From positions 1-43,594 of the IMG/VR virus record IMGVR_UViG_3300021197_000558: a stretch of DNA of 43,594 nt. One strand, written 5' to 3'. The translations under genes and the position numbers were made by a program. The stretch is from a virus. This document shows positions 32,606 to 40,262 of the stretch, piece by piece; position 1 is the stretch's first letter, and each line of letters begins with the position of its first letter. Under the pieces are notes generated by a model. The model was not told the origin of the DNA and did no database searches. It saw only the letters and a list, made by a program, of their open reading frames with translations.

Positions 32606-33259
32606 ATGTATTACGCTATAGACTTTGACACAAGGTCAGTTGAATCAAAAAGCACCGACGGTGAGTTACTTGCCGCTTATGTTCTTGATAACAAGTTGAC
32701 AGCCGCTATCGCCTTAGTTGATAATGAGGACGAGCTTTGTTTACAACTAAGTCTAAACGAAATGCAAGAGCTCTCCAATAATTTAGGCGGTAATAAGCAG
32801 TACGAAGGTGATGAACAGGCTGCTGAATGGTGCTGGCGATTACTTGAACAAAGTCAAGACGATATACCTAATTTCACAAAGGCGTTAGGTAAGCGTTTAT
32901 TAAAAGAAGCCGATAAGCGTAACCGTGATGTCCCAGAGGCTATGGGCGGACCTAAGAGCCGTAAAAATACAGGCGATGTAAATGCCGAAGCCAGTACCAC
33001 AAAGCCAGCCAGGAAGCGTAGAACGTCTTCTAAACCTGCTGGTAAACGACCAACAGATGCAACAGTGCTAACCATTGGTAAACAACCTAAAGAAAGCACT
33101 GTGCTCTTTAAAGTATGGCAAACCGTTGAGGATAACCTCGGCGATATGTCAATAGGTGATATCGTGGTAGAATGCGAGCTAGATGAGCAGCAATGCCGCA
33201 AACAGATATCACGCTGTATCCGTAAAGAAGTCTTAATTAAAGTAGAGGAAGAGTTATGA
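32606..33259 (+). CDS. Putative DNA-binding protein with C-terminal winged helix, second copy
   Basis: 217 residues from the ATG at 32606 (TTTGGAG 6-7 nt upstream). N-terminus MYYAIDFDTRSVESKSTDGE, a central basic, Ala/Pro/Lys-rich linker (TTKPARKRRTSSKPAGKRP), and a C-terminal winged-helix-like part (STVLFKVWQTVEDNLGDMSI, then EQQCRKQISRCIRKEVLIK). Same plan as the previous gene, with an unrelated N-terminal domain. It is coupled to the kinase gene by an ATGA overlap (33256-33259), so it heads the DNA-modification operon. Confidence 0.65.
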   Translation: MYYAIDFDTRSVESKSTDGELLAAYVLDNKLTAAIALVDNEDELCLQLSLNEMQELSNNLGGNKQYEGDEQAAEWCWRLLEQSQDDIPNFTKALGKRLLKEADKRNRDVPEAMGGPKSRKNTGDVNAEASTTKPARKRRTSSKPAGKRPTDATVLTIGKQPKESTVLFKVWQTVEDNLGDMSIGDIVVECELDEQQCRKQISRCIRKEVLIKVEEEL

Positions 33260-33828
33260 TATTAAATATTCGGGGGACAAGTGGTTCAGGTAAAACCACT
33301 CTTATCCGTAAATTCTTTGAGCTGTGTGACAGCAAAGAAACCATTCAACCAGCCGACAGCAAGAAACCAAAGGGTTATAAATGCTCTTACAAAGGTGAGA
33401 CTATATTTGTTGTTGGGTCGTACGAAAATGTCTGTGGTGGTTGCGATACCGTATCCACGCAAGATGAAATTGAACAGTTGATTGAAGACTATGCGTTTGA
33501 CGGTCATGTACTGTTTGAAGGCTTGTTCATATCGCATATCTACGGACGTTATGCTGAGATGGCTAAGCGCGATCCAGATAACTTTGTCTTTATCATGTTG
33601 GAAACCCCGTTTGATACCTGTATGGATCATATTAGAAAGCGTCGTGAAGCTTCGGGTAAATCAACAGAACTTAAAGACAGCGTCTTTAACAATGCTCGTA
33701 AGACCTATGAGTCAACCTACCGCATTCGTAAGAAGCTAACAGCGGATAACCTTACTTGGGAAGAGTTACCATTGGAAAATCGCTTTCAGTTGTTTGAAGA
33801 GCTTCTAGACTTTTATTTGGGAGTGTGA
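33256..33828 (+). CDS. P-loop nucleotide/DNA-base kinase (5-hmdU DNA kinase candidate)
   Basis: 190 residues. Walker A is GTSGSGKTT (residues 7-15) and the acidic Walker B-like strand is HVLFEGLFIS (about 84-93). A Cys-rich signature GSYENVCGGCDTVSTQDEIE (54-73) and a LID-like basic region (CMDHIRKRREASGKS) complete a thymidylate-kinase-like fold. In phages with hypermodified thymine, a kinase like this, encoded next to the HMUDK-helical/aGPT-PPlase gene, phosphorylates 5-hydroxymethyl-dU in DNA. Context (next gene and TS-like gene) makes that the leading reading; a dNMP kinase is the alternative. Confidence 0.78.
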   Translation: MILNIRGTSGSGKTTLIRKFFELCDSKETIQPADSKKPKGYKCSYKGETIFVVGSYENVCGGCDTVSTQDEIEQLIEDYAFDGHVLFEGLFISHIYGRYAEMAKRDPDNFVFIMLETPFDTCMDHIRKRREASGKSTELKDSVFNNARKTYESTYRIRKKLTADNLTWEELPLENRFQLFEELLDFYLGV

Positions 33829-33829
33829 T

Positions 33830-34678
33830 ATGCTTACTCCAAATCAAGAACAACTTATTTACTGGATAACTGAACGCGAGTCTATCCGTAAGAAGAAAGA
33901 AGCTGGTCTTCCTGCACCTTGGTCAGATAACCCTGTGATGCAGGTGACCTATTTTTGCAATGTGAACCGTGAAGACGATAAAGTCACCAAGTGGATACGC
34001 CAGAACTGGACTTACCCTTGTGACACATTGGGTGAGGAGTGTGCTGAGTATTATGATTTCGCTATGATAGTAGCTCGTATCTTTAATCTACCTTCTACGC
34101 TTGAAGAGCTTCAGCAACCGATAGAAACTTACCATTGGTTAGAACATGCGGAAGAGGTATTTCATGACCGCAAGGCACGAGGCGATAATATATGGAACGG
34201 AGCATATATTATCTCAACGAATGGTAAGAAAATGGATAAAGCTTCTTATTGTTTGATACTTCTAGAAAAACTTGCAAAGTCACATAAAATCACGCATAAT
34301 TGCTCTACGCTTAAAGAAGCTCATCAAGCACTTATGAAGGTTGAAGGCTTGGCTAGTTTCCTAGCTGCTCAGGTGGTGGCTGATCTCAAGAATACTGTAG
34401 GTCATCCACTAAATAAGGCTGAAGACTGGTTCACATTTAGTGCTCCAGGTCCAGGTAGTCTTAGAGGGCTTAGTTGGTTCTTTGAAGAAAAGGTATCAGC
34501 AAAGAATTATCATGCGAAGATTAAAGAGGCTTACGAAATATTAGAGTTCGAGTTACCAGAAGAAATACTTGAATTCTTATGTTTCCAAAACCTTCAAAAT
34601 TGTTTCTGTGAGTATGATAAGTTTATGCGGGTAACAAACGGAACAGGTCGTTCAAAACGTAAATATAAAGGTAACTAA
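33830..34678 (+). CDS. DNA base hypermodification protein (HMUDK-helical / aGPT-PPlase-like)
   Basis: 282 residues. The N-terminus YWITERESIRKKKEAGLPAP, WSDNPVMQVTYFCNVNREDD and KVTKWIRQNW is the signature of the family annotated 5-hmdU DNA kinase helical domain / putative DNA base hypermodification protein (PF18723; related to alpha-glutamyl/putrescinyl thymidine pyrophosphorylases). The residues W, E-R, P-W, F-x-N-V-x-R-E-x-D-K-V-T line up as in known members. HhH-like patterns occur near KVEGLASFLAAQVVADLKNT, and GPGSLRGLSWFF ends the core. In the M6/ViI pathway such enzymes replace the pyrophosphate on hmdU with an amine or amino acid. The acceptor here is unknown. Confidence 0.85.
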   Translation: MLTPNQEQLIYWITERESIRKKKEAGLPAPWSDNPVMQVTYFCNVNREDDKVTKWIRQNWTYPCDTLGEECAEYYDFAMIVARIFNLPSTLEELQQPIETYHWLEHAEEVFHDRKARGDNIWNGAYIISTNGKKMDKASYCLILLEKLAKSHKITHNCSTLKEAHQALMKVEGLASFLAAQVVADLKNTVGHPLNKAEDWFTFSAPGPGSLRGLSWFFEEKVSAKNYHAKIKEAYEILEFELPEEILEFLCFQNLQNCFCEYDKFMRVTNGTGRSKRKYKGN

Positions 34679-34679
34679 A

Positions 34680-35699
34680 ATGAAAGTATTAAATGTAAGA
34701 AACGCGATTGAAGCATTGGGTCAGGGTATCCATCTAATCAAACATGGCGGTGAGCACATTGACAGCCGAGCAGGTATAACAATTGAAGTTCCGTCACCAG
34801 TAGCCACAACATACAGTAATCCATGGGAACGTGTGCTGATTAGTAAGGTTCGTGACGCTAACCCATTCTTTCACTTGATGGAAGCTATGTGGATTCTAGC
34901 TGGTCGTGAGGATGTTAAATTCCTTACTGAATTCAATAAGCGTATGGGCGATTATAGCGATGATGGTCAAGTGTTCAATGCGCCTTATGGTTATCGCCTG
35001 CGGAACGGTAATTGTAACGCTCAGTTGGATCAACTGTCTGAAGTTATAAAACTACTAGAGCGTGATCCAAACAGTCGCCAAGCAGTCTGTCAAATTTGGG
35101 ATGAAGATGACCTTGTTCATACCACTAAGGACAAGGCTTGCAATATGTCTATAGTATTCCGCATCCGTAATGGTAAGCTCTGTATGACGGTCTATAACCG
35201 TTCTAACGATATGATTTGGGGTGCTTACGGTGCTAACGTGGTTCAGTTTAGTATTATCCAGGAATACGTCGCAGCTCATCTGGGATTACCCCTTGGTGAA
35301 TATACTCAGGTTAGTAACTCTTACCATATTTACACTGAAGATGCTGGCGGTGCTGTATGGGATCGCTTAAAAGATAATTATGACGGTTACTCAGCTATTT
35401 ATGATGAAGCTATTCATAACACTGTTTATATGTTGCCGCATGACATACCAGCGTTTGAACATGATATCCGTCAGTTCTTTAACGCTTATGACCAATTCGG
35501 TATTGAAGAACTCGGTGAACTTCGTTGCTGGCAATCACAGTATTTCAATCAGTTGATCATGCCTGTACTTTGCATCTACTTGATTCACAAGCAACACGGT
35601 CCAGAACAGGCTTTGAAGTACACTCACACCATCTTAGCAGATGATTGGAAGTTGGCGTGTGAAGATTGGCTTACTAACCGCATGGAGGCTCGTAAATAA
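34680..35699 (+). CDS. Thymidylate-synthase-like dUMP hydroxymethylase
   Basis: 339 residues. The TS fold is clear: catalytic C154 in DKACNMSIVFRIRNGKL, phosphate-binding R174-S175 and D177 in VYNRSNDMIWG, N186 in GAYGANVVQFS, H216 and Y218 in VSNSYHIY. C-to-R (20) and N-to-H (30) distances equal those in E. coli ThyA (C146/R166, N177/H207). N186 is kept, the residue that reads uracil; T4 dCMP hydroxymethylase has Asp there. Asn155 replaces the His that follows the catalytic Cys in ThyA. These features and the neighbouring modification genes favour 5-hydroxymethyl-dUMP formation rather than dTMP, but plain thymidylate synthase cannot be excluded. Confidence 0.85.
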   Translation: MKVLNVRNAIEALGQGIHLIKHGGEHIDSRAGITIEVPSPVATTYSNPWERVLISKVRDANPFFHLMEAMWILAGREDVKFLTEFNKRMGDYSDDGQVFNAPYGYRLRNGNCNAQLDQLSEVIKLLERDPNSRQAVCQIWDEDDLVHTTKDKACNMSIVFRIRNGKLCMTVYNRSNDMIWGAYGANVVQFSIIQEYVAAHLGLPLGEYTQVSNSYHIYTEDAGGAVWDRLKDNYDGYSAIYDEAIHNTVYMLPHDIPAFEHDIRQFFNAYDQFGIEELGELRCWQSQYFNQLIMPVLCIYLIHKQHGPEQALKYTHTILADDWKLACEDWLTNRMEARK

Positions 35700-36202
35700 T
35701 GAATATTCGCAATATACTTCATAGCGGTGACGTGGTTCGCTTTCATAACCATGTTGGTATTGATAAACAGAAGACCTCAGAACACCAGTGGGGCGTCGCA
35801 CTTATTGTTGAGCATATTTACCCAGAAGGTTCCAAAGCATTGCTTCTAGCCGCTCTTACGCACGATGCAGCGGAATACTATATGGGTGATATTCCTGCAC
35901 CTGTTAAGTGGGATAACCCTGAGCTGAAAGCAATGCTTCAGCAAATGGAACGTAAATGGGAAGAGCGTAATGGTGTAGATTTTGACTTGCATCATGATGA
36001 GCACGTTGTTCTTAAAATGGGTGATACCCTTGAGGGAATGTGGTTCTGTGTTCATCAAGTACGTCTAGGTCACATTAACGCCAAACGTCCGTTCCGTAAA
36101 TGGCGTACATTCTTTCACGATACCTTTTCAAGTTATCAGGAAAAGTATCCAAAGGCGTTTGAACTTTACACCAATCTAATCCAAGAAATGGAGGAGCTAT
36201 AA
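35699..36202 (+). CDS. HD-domain nucleotidase (YfbR-like)
   Basis: 167 residues. H29 (TSEHQWGVALIV), H55-D56 (ALTHDAAEYYMGDIPAPVK) and D109 (VLKMGDTLEGMWF) form the HD metal site; E59 and D64 fit the dNMP 5'-nucleotidase YfbR family. Such enzymes dephosphorylate deoxynucleoside monophosphates and could remove host dTMP or shape the pool for the modified nucleotide. The ATG is joined to the stop of the TS-like gene (TAATG) with GGAGG upstream, so they are co-translated. Confidence 0.85.
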   Translation: MNIRNILHSGDVVRFHNHVGIDKQKTSEHQWGVALIVEHIYPEGSKALLLAALTHDAAEYYMGDIPAPVKWDNPELKAMLQQMERKWEERNGVDFDLHHDEHVVLKMGDTLEGMWFCVHQVRLGHINAKRPFRKWRTFFHDTFSSYQEKYPKAFELYTNLIQEMEEL

Positions 36203-36945
36203 TGGGTACTTATATGAATCCTGTCAGCGATATTCAAACCGAAGATATTTTGGATAGTTTGAATTATGATGAAGAAACAGGTATTTTCACTTGGAAGAAA
36301 TCACGTGGAAACCAAAAAGCAGGTTCGCAAGCTGGTACTATCGACGGACATGGCTATATCTGTATTCAGATAAATCGTAAACCTCATAGAGCTCATAATA
36401 TAGCTTGGAGGTTTGTCAATGGTGTTTGGCCTAAATATTCTATTGATCATATTAACCGTGAACGAACTGACAATCGTATTATTAATCTTCGTGATATACC
36501 TTTCAATGAAAACTTGGCTAATTCCCCTAGAAGTAAAGGCGGTAAAATAGATGCTATCCAGATAGGCGGTGATCATTATAAGAATCACGCTTACCAACAT
36601 TGGAACATGGTTTGTGATACCGATCTACCTTATATTCTTGGATGTGCTACTAAATATGTCAGCCGATGGGAAAATAAAAATGGTATTGAAGACCTTCGTA
36701 AATCTATTCATTATATTGAAAAGGCCGATCAAGAAGTTATTTTCGCTGAAGATAGTAAAGAATTCCGTTCCTACTATAGATTATTCTTAACTCAATTTGG
36801 TGAGTTTGAACAACAGGTTTTAGAATTTATCTACGAAGGGTTATATCCTGAAGCTGTGGAACTCATTCGTGACCGTATAGACGAAGCTGAGTGCGGTCCG
36901 ACTGCAAACTATGTTGATCCTGACAAAAATTACATCCGAGGTTAA
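36202..36945 (+). CDS. HNH endonuclease fused to DUF3310
   Basis: 247 residues. Residues 25-110 form an HNH homing-type nuclease: WKKSRGNQKAGSQAGTIDGH, YICIQINRKPHRAHNIAWRF, then SIDHINRERTDNRIINLRDI with the DH...N...N pattern. Residues 115-175 are DUF3310 (DAIQIGGDHYKNHAYQHWNM, YILGCATKYVSRWENKNGIE, DLRKSIHYIEKA), usually a stand-alone protein beside phage nucleotide-metabolism genes. The two parts follow without a gap in one frame. The homing-type nuclease appears to have invaded or fused to the DUF3310 gene. Confidence 0.83.
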   Translation: MGTYMNPVSDIQTEDILDSLNYDEETGIFTWKKSRGNQKAGSQAGTIDGHGYICIQINRKPHRAHNIAWRFVNGVWPKYSIDHINRERTDNRIINLRDIPFNENLANSPRSKGGKIDAIQIGGDHYKNHAYQHWNMVCDTDLPYILGCATKYVSRWENKNGIEDLRKSIHYIEKADQEVIFAEDSKEFRSYYRLFLTQFGEFEQQVLEFIYEGLYPEAVELIRDRIDEAECGPTANYVDPDKNYIRG

Positions 36946-36946
36946 T

Positions 36947-37492
36947 ATGTCACTCTTATCTTATAATTCACTAGTCAGTCTTGTTGAGGCTGGTATTATC
37001 ACCGCTCCAATGGAACATATTAGCGGAGCCAGTATTGATATCACTGTAGGTGATGATATCCTTATTGAGAAACCTATGTCGCAACAATATGTCGTTGACT
37101 TACAGGCCAAACAATCACTGGAATTACGTCGCCATCGTATCAACGAAAAAGGTTTCCGTCTTTATCCTGGTCAGTTCATACTGGCTACCAGTAATGAAAC
37201 TTTCAACTTACCAAATACAGTCGCGGCTGAGTATAAGTTGAAGAGTTCATTAGCTCGTTCAGGGCTACAACACATGCTCGCCGGATGGTGTGATCCTGGT
37301 TGGAATAATTCCAAGTTGACACTTGAACTCAAGAACGTAACCCAGAATCATATTCTCCTAATTAAACCTGGAATGAAGATAGGTCAGATGGTGTTCTGGG
37401 AGTGCGAACCTGTTCCTGAAGAACACAGTTACGCTGTTAAAGGTCAATATAACGATCAAGATACTGTAACTGAGAATAAGGGTGTGCGATAA
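36947..37492 (+). CDS. dcd: dCTP deaminase
   Basis: 181 residues from the ATG at 36947 (CGAGGT upstream; an in-frame TTG lies earlier). S100, R104 and E127 (KSSLARSGL and LTLELKNVT) reproduce the S111-R115-E138 spacing of E. coli Dcd. ISGASIDITVGDDILIE opens the trimer fold and GMKIGQMVFWECEPVP closes it. Forming dUTP from dCTP supplies uracil nucleotides for the TS-like enzyme. dUTPase activity (bifunctional) cannot be ruled out, because dUTP must be lowered to dUMP somewhere. Confidence 0.87.
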   Translation: MSLLSYNSLVSLVEAGIITAPMEHISGASIDITVGDDILIEKPMSQQYVVDLQAKQSLELRRHRINEKGFRLYPGQFILATSNETFNLPNTVAAEYKLKSSLARSGLQHMLAGWCDPGWNNSKLTLELKNVTQNHILLIKPGMKIGQMVFWECEPVPEEHSYAVKGQYNDQDTVTENKGVR

Positions 37493-37498
37493 TGGTTA

Positions 37499-37524
37499 GG
37501 CGGCTTCGGTCGCCTTTGTTCTTT
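37499..37524 (+). terminator. Rho-independent terminator after dCTP deaminase
   Basis: GGCGGC (37499-37504), UUCG loop, GTCGCC (37509-37514), then TTTGTTCTTT. It separates the modification operon from the polymerase gene; the polymerase start lies only about 10 nt beyond. Confidence 0.88.
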
Positions 37525-37534
37525 GGAGCTTAAT

Positions 37535-39409
37535 ATGAAATACGATAAATTGGTAACATGCGATATAGAGTGTTTTCGCAACTATCTCTTGATAATGTTC
37601 AGGAGAGTGATAGATGGTAAAGTTATTTACTTTGAAAAGTTTAATGATTCACCATTGAATATTAAGAACGTTCTACATATTCTTAATAAATATACAATCA
37701 TAACCTTCAACGGTAACAAGTATGATATCGTTATGATTGAGGCGGCTTGTGCTGGCTTCAATAACGAGACGTTGAAGAAAATAAACAACCTGATAATTCC
37801 TTCGGATGAAGATAAAGCTAAAGGTGTGAAAGGGTTGCAACCTTGGCAAGTTAGAAAACAATGTGGTTTCGCTGCGTTGAAAATAGATCATATAGATTTA
37901 ATAGAAGTAGCACCTCTAAAAGCAAGTCTTAAAATCTATGCTGGTAGAATACACGCTCCCCGTCTTAAAGACCTACCTATCCATCATGATGCTACCATAG
38001 CTGATTCTGACAGACCTGCATTGATAGAATATTGTGGTATAGATAACGAGGATACTGAGCTACTGTTTAAACAGTTAGAATCCGAATTAGATCTACGTTC
38101 AAATATGAGTGATGAGTATGGTGTTGATGTTCGTTCCAAGTCAGATGCTCAAATTGCCGAAGCGGTTATTAAGAAGGAGATGGAAGAAAAATATGGATTC
38201 ATTCCTAAGCGACCTAAAGTTGCTGTCGGTACTGAATATTATTACCAAGGTCCTGACAACCTAGTATTTGAAAGTGAAATACTTCAAGATGTATTTAGGC
38301 AATATACGACACGTCCATTCGTAGTTGGGAATAGCGGTCATGTTGAATTTAACTTTGAAATGGTTGAATCTGACCGTAAAAAGTCAGGTAAGAACAAAGG
38401 TGAATTTCCTGACAATAAAAAGAAGCTTCAATTTGTTATTGGTAATACCAAATATACTGTCGGCACTGGTGGTCTTCATAGTTGTGAAAAATCAACACGT
38501 CATACTAATGAAGAAGGTATATTGCGTGATTACGATGTGGCTAGTTATTACCCGCGAATAATTTTGAATAATAGGTTATTTCCAAAACATATAGGTGAAC
38601 CATTCCTAGACATTTATAACTCTATTGTTGAGCGACGTTTGAAAGCTAAGCGTGAAGGAAACAAGGTAGTTAATGAAAGCCTTAAAATTACTATTAACGG
38701 CTCCTTCGGTAAGTTTGGTTCCAAGTGGTCTTGTTTATATTCCCCTGATCTTATGATGCAGGTAACAGTGACAGGTCAGCTCAGCTTACTGATGTTGATT
38801 GAACGTTTGGAAGCAGCAGGTATTTCTGTCGTCAGTGCGAATACTGATGGTATCGTTACTAAGATGACTAAAGACCAAGAAGCTACCGCTCAGTCTATTG
38901 TTAGTGATTGGGAATTTGAAACCGATTATGAAATGGAAGGTGCTGACTATATAAGCCTTAACAGTCGCGATGTTAATAACTATATAGCTATTAAAGAAAA
39001 GAGCACTAAAGGTAAGGGAGCTTACTCTGATCAGCGCGAGCATTTCTACAGCCTTAGAAGTAACCCTAGTAATGATATTTGTACGGAGGCCGCTAAAGCG
39101 TTTCTACAGACTGGTAAGCCTGTTGAAGAAACCATCCGGGCATGTAGTGACATTACAAAGTTTTTAACGCTTAGAACCGTGAATGGCGGTGCTGTAAAGG
39201 ACGGGGAAATTATTGGTAAGGCTATCCGCTGGTATTATGGGGCTTATGAGCTTGACGCTATATACTATAATACAAATGGAAACAAGGTTCCTAAGTCAGA
39301 TAATGGTGTTCCACTCATGGATTTACCAAAGGAGTTTCCTGATGACGTAGATTTCCCTTGGTACATTAACGAAGCGAAACGCATATTAAAAGATACAGGG
39401 TGGAAATAG
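37535..39409 (+). CDS. Family B DNA polymerase
   Basis: 624 residues from the ATG at 37535 (TTTGGAG upstream). Exonuclease: D10-E12 (CDIECF), N59-D64 (TFNGNKYD), and Y165/D169/D172 (YCGIDNEDTE). Polymerase motif A DYDVASYYPR (D333), motif B LKITINGSFGKFG (383-394), motif C ANTDGI (D437), where the first of the two usual acidic residues is Asn. The enzyme is shorter than host PolB and lacks a protein-priming TPR insertion as far as I can see. With the PrimPol-SF3 protein and ssDNA-binding protein it forms a largely self-sufficient replisome. Confidence 0.93.
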   Translation: MKYDKLVTCDIECFRNYLLIMFRRVIDGKVIYFEKFNDSPLNIKNVLHILNKYTIITFNGNKYDIVMIEAACAGFNNETLKKINNLIIPSDEDKAKGVKGLQPWQVRKQCGFAALKIDHIDLIEVAPLKASLKIYAGRIHAPRLKDLPIHHDATIADSDRPALIEYCGIDNEDTELLFKQLESELDLRSNMSDEYGVDVRSKSDAQIAEAVIKKEMEEKYGFIPKRPKVAVGTEYYYQGPDNLVFESEILQDVFRQYTTRPFVVGNSGHVEFNFEMVESDRKKSGKNKGEFPDNKKKLQFVIGNTKYTVGTGGLHSCEKSTRHTNEEGILRDYDVASYYPRIILNNRLFPKHIGEPFLDIYNSIVERRLKAKREGNKVVNESLKITINGSFGKFGSKWSCLYSPDLMMQVTVTGQLSLLMLIERLEAAGISVVSANTDGIVTKMTKDQEATAQSIVSDWEFETDYEMEGADYISLNSRDVNNYIAIKEKSTKGKGAYSDQREHFYSLRSNPSNDICTEAAKAFLQTGKPVEETIRACSDITKFLTLRTVNGGAVKDGEIIGKAIRWYYGAYELDAIYYNTNGNKVPKSDNGVPLMDLPKEFPDDVDFPWYINEAKRILKDTGWK

Positions 39410-39415
39410 TTCTTA

Positions 39416-39449
39416 TATGGGGTTTACTTTTAACTTAGTAGACCCCATA
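39416..39449 (+). terminator. Hairpin after DNA polymerase, overlapping a promoter
   Basis: TATGGGGTTTACT (39416-39428) and AGTAGACCCCATA (39437-39449) pair over 13 bp with one G-U and an 8-nt loop. It follows the polymerase stop and ends in ATTACTTC, a weak T-tract. Its arms also contain the -35 and -10 boxes of the next promoter. Confidence 0.7.
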
Positions 39450-39451
39450 AT
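39423..39451 (+). promoter_or_regulatory. Rightward promoter inside the hairpin
   Basis: TTTACT (39423-39428), 17-bp spacer, CATAAT (39446-39451). Same spacer as the other promoters. Confidence 0.65.
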
Positions 39452-39504
39452 TACTTCAACAGCTAAACGGCTGGGATCATTAATCAAACATATAGGTGAA
39501 CACT

Positions 39505-39864
39505 ATGTCAAACAAAATGGACGAACTTAAGAAAATCAACGCTCAGAAAAAAGAATTGGCTGAGAAGCAAAAAGCACTTCGTGAAGAGCTTGATGCTACT
39601 AAAGAAGAGCGTAAGCAAGCCCGTACAGCTAAGTCTGAAGCCCGTAAACAAGCCCGTGAAATTAAAGGTAATCTTCGCGACCTTACTGCAACTGTATTAC
39701 CAACCTTTAAGAAAGGTACAGTTGAAGAAGTTGAACAACTGGCTGACAACATCATGGAAGTTGCTTCTGAACTGGCTGGTACTATCCGCAAGTTCGCAGA
39801 TGCTTCTAAAGACCCTGAAGTTGAAGGTGAGTCTGAAACTGAAGAAGCTGGTGACGACCTGTAA
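39505..39864 (+). CDS. Coiled-coil hypothetical protein
   Basis: 119 residues from the ATG at 39505 (AGGTGA upstream). Residues 1-60 are highly charged and helical (KINAQKKELAEKQKALREEL, then KEERKQARTAKSEARKQARE), and the end is acidic (VEGESETEEAGDDL). It may dimerise and bind nucleic acid through the Lys/Arg face; that is inference. It has its own promoter and terminator, so it is probably well expressed. Confidence 0.75.
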   Translation: MSNKMDELKKINAQKKELAEKQKALREELDATKEERKQARTAKSEARKQAREIKGNLRDLTATVLPTFKKGTVEEVEQLADNIMEVASELAGTIRKFADASKDPEVEGESETEEAGDDL

Positions 39865-39885
39865 AGGTTGTTCACATAGCACCGG

Positions 39886-39912
39886 AAAGGCTGAGCATTG
39901 CTCGGCCTTTTT
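39886..39912 (+). terminator. Strong rho-independent terminator
   Basis: AAAGGCTGAGC (39886-39896) and GCTCGGCCTTT (39900-39910) form an 11-bp stem (one G-U) with a 3-nt loop, then TTT. The VRR-NUC start follows 5 nt later. Confidence 0.9.
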
Positions 39913-39917
39913 GCGTT

Positions 39918-40262
39918 ATGGATACTAACGAATTCCTATCAAGAGCCACCAAGCGCAAAGCCAAAAGAGCCGAAGTACAAGAGATAGATATTGAAAAGGC
40001 TTTTTGTAAGTATGCTGATAAACTAGGTTGTAAAGCTCTAAAACTCATATTCCTAAATAAGAAGGGGTTTCCTGACAGAACTGTAATTTGTAAAGGCGGT
40101 CGGGTGTTCTTCATAGAGTTTAAGAAAAAAGGTAAGAAGCCATCACCAGCTCAGGTGATAGTCCGTAGAATGCTTGAATCGTTTGGTTTTGAATATTATG
40201 TATGTGACGCCAAAGGTCAGGCAGAATCCCACCTAGACAATTTCCTTGCATTTGACGAATAA
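39918..40262 (+). CDS. VRR-NUC endonuclease
   Basis: 114 residues, the size of stand-alone VRR-NUC proteins (PF08774). Active-site pattern: D53 (KKGFPDRTVI), E67-x-K69 (RVFFIEFKKKGKKPSPAQ) and Q79. RMLESFGFEYYVCDAKGQAE is the usual end. It acts as a structure-specific or Holliday-junction-like nuclease in phages. The start has no clear ribosome binding site and lies 5 nt past a strong terminator, so its expression may depend on read-through. Confidence 0.86.
   Translation: MDTNEFLSRATKRKAKRAEVQEIDIEKAFCKYADKLGCKALKLIFLNKKGFPDRTVICKGGRVFFIEFKKKGKKPSPAQVIVRRMLESFGFEYYVCDAKGQAESHLDNFLAFDE

Noticed and set aside
34680-35699. dCMP hydroxymethylase (T4 gp42-like) instead of a dUMP enzyme
   Set aside because: The base-reading residue is Asn (N186), as in uracil-specific enzymes, and dCTP deaminase nearby supplies dU nucleotides rather than protecting dC.
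39918-40262. Holliday-junction resolvase of the RusA/RuvC type
   Set aside because: The D...ExK plus Q pattern and length are those of VRR-NUC, with no RusA or RuvC motifs.
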